DNA from: Chrysogorgia sp. JL179-B06
Taxonomy: Eukaryota > Cnidaria > Anthozoa > Scleralcyonacea > Chrysogorgiidae
DNA: 64,000 nt
NCBI GenBank assembly: GCA_035772405.1
Contig: JAYKKM010000081.1
Location: forward strand, 806,001-870,000
Direction of reading: 5' to 3'
The notes under the pieces: model-generated
What the model was told of the DNA's origin: nothing
Databases searched by the model: none
The model's input: the letters and a program-made list of their open reading frames with translations, nothing else
Shown here: positions 24,101 to 36,100 of the stretch, piece after piece
Layout: each line of letters opens with the position of its first letter
Numbering within the stretch: position 1 is the stretch's first letter
Program-made: the position numbers and the translations under genes

Positions 24101-27100
24101 CTGTAGCTGTAGCTACTATAGCTGTAGCTGTAACTGTAGCTGTAGCTGTAACTACTGTAACTGTAGCTGTAGCTGTAACTGTAACTGTAGCTGTAGCTGT
24201 AACTGTAGCTGTAACTAGTTACTTTTTCAGATCAGTTACAAAAGTACACAATGTTTCTTGGTTGAGTATCAATGGTTTCTTTCACTTGTATCAATCTTAG
24301 TTCTCTCATACCTGGTCTAAGACTCTTTTCAGCCACCAATCTGGTCCCATCATAGTAATGGCGCAGATGATTTTCGTGTGAAGGACTCCGAGCGCCCAAT
24401 CCTAGTGTAAGTAGAATTAAAAATAAAAAAGTGAATTAGTAATTAAGTGAGCTAGCAAGCAACGAAGGAGGTGGTGGTTGAGCGAGTGGCTAGGTAGGTA
24501 GGTAAATTACTCACTGCGAGTAAGTGTGTGTGAGTGGGTGGGTGGGTGTGTGTGTGAGACGGAGAGTGAGTGTGTGAGAGAGAGAGTGAGTGTGTGAGAG
24601 AGTGGGTGAGTGTGTGTGAGAGTGGGTGAGTGTGTGTGAGAGAGTGGGTGAGTGAGTGTGTGAGGCAGTGTGTGGATGTGTGAATGTGTATGATAGAGAG
24701 ATTGGCTGGATGTGTGTCTGTGAGTGTGCGAGGAAGACAGTGAGTGTGTGTGTGAGAGAGAGAGAGAGAGGAAGTGAATGAGTGTGTGTGTGAGTGAGTG
24801 TGTGTGAGAGAGTGGGTGAGTGGTTGTGTTAGAGTGTGTGTGACGGAGATCGAGTGAGTGTGTGAGAGAGAGAGTGTGTGTGAGAGTGAGTGTGTGAGAG
24901 TGGGTGGGGGAGTGTGTGTGAGTGAGTAACGGAGAGCGAGTGTGTGAGAGTGGGTGTGTGAGTATGTACGATAGAGAGATTGTGTGGGTGTGTCTGAGTG
25001 TGTGAGGCAGCGAGTGTGTAGATGTGGTAAACTAATCTCAAATTGTATACCTGAGCTGGATAATAGAGTGGAGACTGATCCATAGCAACGCGTAAAGGAG
25101 AAATAACGACAAATTCGAAAAGGAGACCAAGCAACAACGGAACTACTCCAACTGCGAAAGTGGCGATCACAGTGCATTTAAGGAACTGACAAGGGTAAAC
25201 AAAAATAAACAACAACATTACTTCATGAATGTGGTCGAAAATCGCGTTTCTAAGCTGGAGGGCAACAACAATCCATCAATTTAATCGAAAATATAACAGG
25301 GACTGAAAATATATCAGGGATAGGTGCCATACGACCTAGATTGCATCTCAATTGGCGTGGCTAGATATGGTGGCGAACATTGTCCGACCACAAAATCAAG
25401 TGTAGATGCCAAATGACGGCAAATATTAAAGCATAATATTAATACCTTATGACGAATAGCGAAGTATATATGCCAGTTCGTATTACTGAACTTGTGCAAC
25501 GACATTGCAACGAGATTTTGTGTAACCATGGAAAGACTTTTAAAGTTTTCGTCGTCCATGAATATACGTAAGTAGTAAGTAGTACTCTTATTATATGGTT
25601 AAGAAAGATGGCGCACGCTGATTGGTTCGTGAGAGGTCCGGAAAAAAGCGTATTGCCCTCCCGGCGCTGTGAGAGGGCAATACGCCTTTTCCGGACCGGT
25701 AAGTTTTGGCGGGAAAATTTCTGAGTTGATTTAGATGAAAATAAAAGAGGATTTGAGTATGTTCGTTGAAAAAGTTCGAACAATAACACGTCCTGGAACA
25801 TTAGTGCTGCTTTTCTTGAAAGCTGTTTATCTATAAATGAAGAAAATGAATGCCTAACGACCAGTAACGCGTGTAAACATGAAGCGAAATCAACAAGCTC
25901 AGAGGTAAGGTAAACGGCAACATCTGAAGACAAACACAACGTTAAAAACAGAGAACAAAATGAACCAAAAGCCATATAATAAATGTCTTATTAACCTCGT
26001 TTGCTTGGTCTGTACGGTTAAGTATTTGCCTTCGGTTTTTTCGCACAGACCTCGCTCCTTCGTCGCTCGGTCTGTACCAAAACCTCAGGCAAATACTTTA
26101 CCGTACAGACGTCGCACTCGGTTAATAAGTCTTTATTACTTAAGTATTTTTCGACACATTGAAGTTCTCTTATTTCTCTTTTTCATATAATATCTAGTTC
26201 TTTTAAAAACTTAGCAGAGTTTTCATAGTTATGCATGACTTACCAAAATTGTCCACGTTTTCAGTTTCACCACAACACCACCCATTCCCAATGGAATCCA
26301 GGAAGCGACGATGATTCCTGCCCGACACACCAACCAGATGACGTAAAGGCCAAAGGCGGCAGTGTACAGTTCATGGACAGTGATTCCTGACACGACAAGA
26401 CGCATTACAAAGCGTCCAACAGCAACTGAAAACAAACGAAAACACTTGTTATTCAATAAGATTTGTGGGAGATTAACTCCGTTGAAACTTCACATAAAAT
26501 ATAACATCACTGATCTCACAAAAATGAAGCCAACAGCTGCCATATTGGAGTGACCACCTAAGGAGTACTGGCATGGTATCAGACATGTTGGGAAGGATTC
26601 CAGGATTCCAGGCTTTAAAATATCTTTTGCAGAGCCGTCTGACAAAATGTCCGATGACTTTGAGTCGGACAAAATATCTGATATAATGTCCGATGACTTT
26701 GAGTTCAGTTTGGCTCGGAAATGTGATGTGTAGTTCATTCTTGACCACGAAATATGCTGTCTCAAACTTGGTTTTAGTTTTATTCAATGTGGATGGATCC
26801 ATTTGATTGTGATGTAGCAGTCCGGACACTACATCAGTGTTCGCTTTGTCGGAGGTTTTTGCTAATTTCTTTTCGCGATGTTCTATTTCTACTCCATTGG
26901 CTTTCAGATAATAACTATAAGCCATGGTGTGAGGATGTAGTGGATCGTTACTGTTATTCTTTGCGTGATCTTTTACCGCTGAAACTCGTCGGACAAAGTT
27001 ACAGTTCGGTCGGACACCAATACACTATAGGTCGGACAAACTACTGACCTCAATTTCACTTGGGTCGGACAGAATGTCCAGCGATTTCCTCCCTACGTCG

Positions 27101-30100
27101 GACAATGTCACGAATGGGTCGGACAATGTCCGTGACCGAACGATATTTTAAGGCCCGATTCTGACATTTGCTATTTAATGTTAGCGAAGGAAACATATTA
27201 GCTGGACAGTTATTAAATAACATAATTCTGCCTTTCCTCTCCGATTCGCCACTGTGTTCGTAATGAGGTCACTCCAATATGGCCGCAGTTGGCTCTAATT
27301 ATCCAGTGAGATAAGCCTAATATGAGACGTCAAATTAGGTTCAAGATTTTATGCATTTAATGTTAACAAAGGAACTATATTGGCCAGACACTAAACCTAT
27401 TTCGCGAGCGTCACAGTTTGATTTTCTTGCAAACTTGATCGAGCTTCTGATGATCTCTCGTCAATTTGCATTATGCAAATATGCAGGCTTCAAAATCAGC
27501 TCATCAGATACAATAGAAAGCTCAATCCAGTCCTATTTTTGATATCAGTGTATAATATGTACTGCATGAGGCTACTTTCTCAGATTTCTAATACTTTTTA
27601 ATTTTTCAGATTTTCTGGACGCAAGCTTTGACTGAAGGCGCTGCTACACGTTGCAATATTTCGCGCAACTTGTAACGCAATGGTTGAATCTGTGACGAGA
27701 GTGCGTCCTGCGATGATTCCTGCAAGTTATCTCGCAATAATGTTACGTTGTCAGGGTTTCATTCAAGCACTAAAAGGTTAAAATAATTTTCCTCATTTTC
27801 ATGTTTTCACGAACCTGGAAATGTCATGAAAAGAAAACTGGAAACAGCCAATGATAAACAGATGAACGCCATCAGAATAATGATCTAAAACAAAGAAGAT
27901 GAAAAAGTCTATCTATCAATATTTTTATATTGAGATTACGTAACCAAGAACCGGAATAGGGAACGGAAGAAGAACAGAGGTTATAGGAATTTTCATTCTC
28001 AAACGAAAAAGTTTTGTTCACATATGAAGGAAAGAGAAGACATTTGACACTGATTCGTGTTTCCGTTGTATTTTTGGTTTTGCAATAAAAAAATATTTGA
28101 ATACAAATTTTCGACTTGTATTTCGACTTGTACTGCGTACTTATGTATCACAGTAAACGTCAACTAAAAATTGAAATAAACTGGACATTTTAAAACAAAA
28201 AAGCAGTAATATATTGAAGTGCTCATTTTACAACCTGAAATCGGTGTATTTTCATCGCATCCCACTATTGCGGACTCTCGCTATTACGGACACCAAATGA
28301 CGGTCACCAGGCCCCAGGGTGTCCGCTATAACGAGAGTTGACTGTAGTGACCTGAAGGACACGTGGGTAATATCGTCATGTTTCGCGCACCAAATGATAA
28401 AACTTCATGTTATATTAAAATAAACAGCCTAAGCCTAACACCCGCCTTAAGTCAACCTCGTTCCCAGGGCATTTTGCCTCCACAGCGGAAGGTCGGCGAA
28501 AATGGCCTGGGATCGGCTGGTCACATGACACCCAGAATTTCTGGGTGTTTAGATATGATAATTTTTGTGGTCTTTGTTCCATTGCCTTTGTCTACTTTGT
28601 TGACCTGAATAATTGAGAAATATTCAATGCTCTTCAGAGTTGTTCATGTCAGCATTCGTCGGCATAAAAGCAGCTAAAAAGCTTAATAATCCACCATACA
28701 TCCATGGTTATCTCTTACAAAAGGGATGAAGAAGCATATATCCAATTTAGCGAAAGCTATCAATTCTAATTTGCTGTAAAATGTGAAGACAGCATTCAGA
28801 TTTAGATGAATAAATTATACTCGGCTGAATTAATTGAGTTCTATGACGCATTATAGAATGGACCAGCCGATCCAAGGGCCATTTTGCCGATCTTCCACCG
28901 TGGAGGCAAAATGCCCTGGGAACGAGGTTGGCCTTGAGTGTTTTCCTAATCCTAACCCCGCCTTCAATAGGTGCGCGAAACATAACGATATAACCGACAC
29001 GTGGTAGTAACCTGAAGGACACGTGGTAGTGACCTGAAGGACACGTGGTAGTGGCCTGACGACACGTGGTAGTGACCTGAAGGGCACATGGTAGCGACCT
29101 GAAAGGCACATGGTAGTGACCTGAAGGACACGTGATAATGACCTGATGGACACGTGGTCGGACCGCTGGAAACAAGTATTGTTTTCTTCAGTAGTTCTCA
29201 TACATACCCTCAATGCGAAATTTCGCGGGCGAATATATGGCTGGATCACTACACGCCCACCCTCTCGGAACTGCCGGTTTCCTGCACCTGGAGGTGCCTG
29301 ATTAAGGTTGTTCACTAGATGCGCTGGTGGACTGGGAATTTGACGATACTCGTGGTTGTAGTAGATCTATTATGAAAAAACAAATAGGATAAAATAAAAC
29401 TAAACAAAGAATTAATTTCCAACAAATAAACTGATACTTACAATGTTCTCACGGCCATCAAGAGGCACGTCGCCAAGGAGATATGATCTCAGGTCTCTAG
29501 AGAATTAAATATCAATTATTGCAATCACAAGACCTCTTTCAAGCATAAAAAACACTCGACAACGACAGCCCTTTCAAAATACATATAGGAATTGAAGGAA
29601 AAACAGCAGGAGTATGAGATAAAATGGTCAATCTTGAAACACGCAAACGCATTCCCCTCACTCGCGAGGGGAAGATAAAACACGAACTTACAATATATAT
29701 GCACAAGAAACCACCCAGCCTCGCACTAGACACTTGGCCCAATGTCGTATGTGTCCTTGTTCGAGTAGAGCTGGGATAACAACTTGAAGCAGCAACAGTT
29801 CCAAGGATAACTCGCTCATCGGAACTTCACTATTAAAGAAATAAAACATGGCTGTGAAACTTAGCTCATTGGGATTGAAATAGATAGGTCGAATTTGGTA
29901 ACCAGTAAAAATATCAAAGTAAATAAAGTAAATGGTTTGAACCTAGAAGTATCATTAGATGTGGGAAGTTGATCGTCCAGGTTGTTGTAGTCTTAAGAAA
30001 GACTATTGTTCGTGACTGACGTTTCGACGGCCTCAGCGGCGGTCATCTTCAGAGTCAAGTAAAGCGTGTTTGTCAAGGTTTGCCTATACTGTATATACGT

Positions 30101-33100
30101 CTGGTTCATTACGTCATCGTTTGTTTGTGCCATAATTAGTGTGAGTGGGTGTCGCGTACTCGCGTAATGACTGTGGTTAAGCATGGGCCAATATTTTTCC
30201 CACTCACACTAATTATGACACAAATAAACGATGACGTAATGAACCAGACGTATATATAGTCAAACCTGACAAACACGCTTTACTTGACTCTGAAGATGAC
30301 CGCCGCTGAGGCCGTCGAAACGTCAGTCACCAACAATAGTCTCAAGACTACAACAACCTGGACGATCAACTTCACACATCTAAAAATATCAAAACTAAAT
30401 CTCAAAAAACAAAGCACCATTTCCTTAATTCGCACAACAAGTCCAGACAGTGTCACTGTAGTCGATAAGAGGAAACAACGGAAGCGTTAAAACAACGGAA
30501 GAAGTACCTAGAGAGATGAATGTTGTAGGGAAGAAACACGGGCATTAACCGCTTGATAGTTTGAACAGGCAAGTAGACCATAAGCATCACAGTCGTACCA
30601 AACACAACCTACAAAATAAAAAAACACAAGGATGTAGGAAGGTAAGGTAAAATAAGAAACAAACTCGGAAAATGAACATCTTGACAACACAAGGATTGAC
30701 TAGGACGGGACAACCACTCAGGGTCTTAAAAATAACTGAGGAGAAGGTGCTGTCTGTAACAACACCAGCAAATGGTAAAGCCTGGTTTTCACTAGCGACA
30801 TAAATATACTAGCGACATAAATATGGCAATATAAATTAACTTTGTCTCATTTGAAAGAACTCGTGAAATGGTATAACAAGACTTTTTCTACAATTTTCCC
30901 GTATCTTTTTTGGTTTTCGAAATAATTTGACGAAAGACAGCGTGCTGTCCGCCATCTTGGAATTATTTTCGAGATGCATGTGACGTCATAAGTATGGTAA
31001 AGTGAAATTTTTATCTTGCCAACCTTACGTCATTATGAGCCAGAAACTCGATTATGTTGCACTATTTCCATTTCAATTGGCCCACAACATTTTAAAAAGC
31101 CTTCCGCGGAAATTCGGTCACCTATGGAGTAGTTTCATCAGGTTTAGCCTGCTTGTGACGTCGTCACCAATTTCCTAGTTAATTCGGTCAAATATTACAA
31201 CAAGATGGCGGATTTGTCATAATTATCTGAAATATTTCAAAAACCAAGAAAGATACAGAAAAATTGTAAAAGGTCTTCTTATACCATTTTACGAGTTCTT
31301 TCAAATGAGATAAAGTTAATTTATATTGCCATATCCCTTTAAAGGTTGACTTTTTCTCTGGGACTTGCGAAGACAAAACATCGAGAATTTTTCTTTATTT
31401 TGTCTTTTGTTCTGCTCTTGGCTTATGCTTGGTCTATGCTCTTATGCTAATGACGGTCCTTATGTCGCAGGCTTAACTTCATTCCTTTGTTTTGCCTTTT
31501 GTTTTATCTTTATGCTTATGTTTATGCTCAAGTGAAAACCAGGCTTAAGATTTTCGGGACTTCTCGGAAAAACGACCTTAAATCGTAAGCCCGGCCCTCG
31601 GAAACCCTATCAGTTGGGTTTTCAGAGTGATAAACTGAATAGTCGAGCGGCGAGCGCTTAAAACACGAGCCTGTGGCTCGGATAAATAGGGCTACTACTT
31701 TATCCTGCGTGATCGACTCTAAATAAGCAAGACCTAGTGTAACGTTTCACTCTCTGACGAAGGGCCTTCGCTCGAAACGTTAGACAACATACACGCTATT
31801 TCGGCAGTACACCAACCTTTTTATTAGATATTTGATGTTTGTTTGTTTGTTTGTTTGTTTGTTTGTTTGCTTGCTTGTTTGTTTGTTTGCTTGCTTGCTT
31901 GTTTGCTTGTTTGTTTGCTTGCTTGCTTGTTTGTTTGTTTGCTTGCTTGTTTGCTTGTTTGCTTGTTTGTTTGTTTGTTTGTTTGTTTGTTTGTTTGTTT
32001 GTTTGCTTGCTTGTTTGTTTGTTTGTTTTTACCTACCATTGACAAGAGAAATCGCCTGGTGTGGCGATACAACGGCAGATGAACCATCTAAAAGAGAACA
32101 AGATGAAAGATATTGAAACAGCTGAAGGACTCAAATCAAATTAAGCATTTGTGTTTAGAGATATAGACTGTCAACTCGCTGACGAGTTTTTGTTTGCAAG
32201 AATAAATATGAAAGCTGCTAAGTTCTCAAAAGAACTGGATATAATATGAAAAGGAGAAATAAGAGAACTTCAATGTGTTGAAAAATACTTAAGTAAGAGT
32301 ACTTACGTATATTCATGGACGACCTTTCGGACGATGTGTCCTTCGATGTGTCCTTCTTCAGGTCATCTGACATGAAGAATGACACATTGTCCTAAACGTC
32401 GTCCATATTGAAGTTCTCCTATTTCTCCTTTTCATATTATATCGATAGGAAAGCCAAAATACAAATGTAGTTCATATGAAAATCTTACTGACTTTAGTTT
32501 ATTTCCAAAGTTTCAGTATTCCTATCAATTTAGTTAAGAAGATATGGCTAGTTGAAGAGTTTGTCGTCAGGTGCAGGGTAGAGAATTTTCAATTTTCACT
32601 CATTAAAATATTAGTTGCATCTTCAAGTTTGTTCCACAAATTTTCTTGAAAATGTGCGTATAATAACTCGTCATGATAATGAACGTTGTAAACTTAGCAA
32701 TCACTGAGTTATAAGATATTTTTTAATGAATGTTCTCTTCTCTGCACTTGACGTCAGAGACCATCTCATTTAGATATCAAACAAACTGAAATATTTCAAA
32801 AACGAAGTAAAATACGGAAAAGTTGTAAAAGGTGTTACTCTATCATTTTACGAGTTCTTTCATATTAGACAAACTTAATTTTTGCCCCAATGTCCTTTAA
32901 TAAAAAATTACGATTACATAAAACCCTTATCTTCTCTCCACCGTGTCAAACACGCTCTTTTTCCACAAACATTTTTTTTTCTTTACCACAAATTCATGGA
33001 ATTTACTGACCTCTTGAACCGGATGAAAGTCTGGATCGTTCATATTTCTAAGAAACCACAGCACTCCAGATCGTATCACCTGGAAATAAGAGACGACATA

Positions 33101-36100
33101 GGCAGCGTAGGAGAACCACATTCTTTCAAAAGCTATTATTATGCATTTTGGACTTTATCTCGTTTTTGATTGGCTGATAGGCTACGGACAACCGTCTATT
33201 GTCGGAAATTAAATCCCGAAAACCGACGGACAATAGCTTGATCAGAATGCAGTAATTTTGTCATGCATATAAGGGATAGCCGAAAAAATCCTTGGTTTTT
33301 CCGTCTGCGGCGCAGGATAATGGGCTGTTTACATGAATCCGGATTGAGTTTCATTCCGGATTGATCTCATACCGGTTCAGTTAAAATCCCTTTAGGTGTT
33401 TACATGAATCCCGAATGAGATGCAGCTCAATCCGGATTGAGTTCATTCCGGTTCTCATTCCGGATTGAGTTTCATTCCGGATTGAATTCATACCGGTTCA
33501 GTTAAAATCCCTTTAGGTGTTTACATGAATCCCGAATGAGATGCAGCTCAATCTGGATTGAGTTCATTCCGGTTCTCATTCCGGATTGAGTTTCATTCCG
33601 GATTGAGTTTCATTGAAATTTCATTCCTGTGTCATGTAAAGGCGGTGCGAGATTTCATTCCGGAATGAAAAATACGACCTAGAAGACTGAAACAACACAT
33701 GCGTGCTTTTAACATTTATAGACAACAATTTGCAGCTAGAGACAGGAATTGCGCCGGCGTCATATTGTTCAATATTAGGGACTTTAAGATCTACGACGGC
33801 AACCTAGGACGGCGACGGTAGTAAAAGCAATACAAATTTTAGCATTTGAATGAAACCACGGTCGATTGACTAGCGTATTTGACACTCCAAGCTTGTTTTA
33901 TGATCTCCAAAACGCTTCAATATTCCTAAAACGATTATAGTGTCTGTGTTTAAGTCAGTCTTAAGTCACATCTCTCATCTCTCCGCGAGTTACCGTCGTC
34001 CTAAAGACGTGAAAATGCTCTCAGTGGCGTTGTAAACAGAACGAGAACGGCGTTGAAATTACTCTTGGGAATAAAAATTATTCATTCTTATTGTTTCGCA
34101 TGAAGATTCTTTTGTTTGAACGACGTCCCCGTCCTAGGTTGCCGTCGTAGATCTTAAAGTCCCTAATAATAGCTCTTTGTCGACGACGTTATAAATTAAA
34201 GGTGAATTAAATGCTTGTTTACTTGCGACCGCATCGATTATCGTTGATAGCAATTCTTTTTCCCCTTTTCTTTATGTTTATTCTTCGCCAAATTATCAGT
34301 TTAAGGCACATGTTGAAATGTACAAGCGCAGAAATCGTTGAAAGAAACATACCCGCTATAATGTTATTGATCGCCATCTTGAAATTTCAGATTTCGCGCG
34401 ATTTAAAGAGTTATAATTTGCTCTAGCTGTTAGTATTATACATTTTATACAAAGATATTCCCCAAAAGGTTTTATCCTGGGATAGAATTCCTATGTAAAC
34501 GCGGTTTGAATACACGTTCAATCCGGAATGAAACTGAATCGAGATTCATGTAAACAGCACCTAATAAAGAGTGAAACTATATCTGAAACAATGATCCATC
34601 TTACCTCTCGAATTAACATGACAAACGAAGCAAAATAGAATACAAAAACCATGCCAACGAGCCAATGAAGAAAGAGTGAAGTCCCTTAACGTTCACAGGA
34701 AATAAGAGAAAAATACAATCATAAAGTGAAAAAAGACAAAGTACTAAAGATAAAATGTATCGATATTTTTGCAGATAATTTATCGTAGAACACAACAGTA
34801 TCAACTTCAAAACCACAAACTGGATTTCCAAGGACTTCAAATTAGGAATGGTAATTTAGAGCTCTTTCATATCTCACCATAGTCAATCGAGATATGGTCT
34901 GGAAACTCAGCTAAAGTCTTTGTTCTATCTTTTTGTTCGTCTTTATGCAATTTTGTGCACGGTCACTGAACCTATTGTATTTTAGTATAATGAAGCAATC
35001 ATCCAATAGAATCGTTTGGGTTTAATCGCTCAACCGTGTTGTTTAAATATTAATAAACCTAAAACAAAGGATGTGCACGGTGTAAGGTACGGTTCAACAT
35101 CAAAACGTAGCTCATTATAGTCGCTTTGAAGTTTGCCGAGTTTCCAGACCATATCTCGATTGACTATGATCTCACGTCGTTCTTGAGATATTAGAGACCT
35201 TTAGATTTGAGGACGAAGACGAGTACGAAGACGAGTTTACCATTGCGTATGGTTCTTTTCCATTGTTGTTTCTCCACTGCGCAGAAAAGTTTGTCTTCGT
35301 ACTCGTACTCAATCTAAAGGTCGCTATTTAGACTTTTGTGATATGCAAATGAAATAACCTATATGACGTAAAGAGCTTTACGCATTTTTAGAAAATAAAG
35401 TATATCTTTGAAATTATTCAACGAAATCACTTGAAACTTTGCACATTACGACACTTCGTGAAACCTAACAATATTACATCGAAATAGTGATGCCAAATGA
35501 ATTTACTATTTCTAATTTCTATGACGTCATTGGCTGATGACGTCTTGGCTGATGACGTCATTGGCTGATGACGTCATTGGCTGATGACGTAATTTGTTGA
35601 GAAGGAAAAAGGATGTCACAAGATCTGAAATGGGTAGCAACGGAGTTAGCTGATTAGCAATCGTGTTGTAGTCTGTACCTGGGGCTGAATGGAAGCCGTC
35701 CAATCGGTTTTTCAACGTCGATGCAAATAATGGCTACAAAAGTGGAGAAAACCAGAGTGAAAAAAATGGATTGGTTAGCTGTATTTCCACGGGGAACGGT
35801 GAAATCTACGACGGTATCACTTCGCCTTAAAAGGGCTTTCACGTGAGCAGCGCGTGCTTGGTACACATATCAAGGGGCGAAGGGCGAAGTTTGTGTCTTC
35901 AGCTAGCTTATTTGCAGACTTGTGAGCGTTCTCTGATCAAATTTATATACCGTCAAATTTAATCACATATATACGTCCCAGATAAGAACCTGCCATTTTC
36001 CAGTTCCGTATAGGAACTTTCCATTTTGCTAAGATAAATAATCCCTCCCCTACATATTTCTCACGAATTTTGCACAAACCCAAAAACCGTCCTGGCGAGA

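Noticed and set aside
24452..25218. 241- and 129-codon minus frames rich in Ser/His/Thr/Leu
   Set aside because: Only 25185-25051 is real (MARCHF6 exon 27); the rest is the GTGTGAG low-complexity tract and intron.
31824..32116. Cys/Leu/Phe and Lys/Gln/Thr repeat frames
   Set aside because: They derive from the GTTT/GCTT microsatellite; only 32087-32037 is coding (MARCHF6 exon 20).
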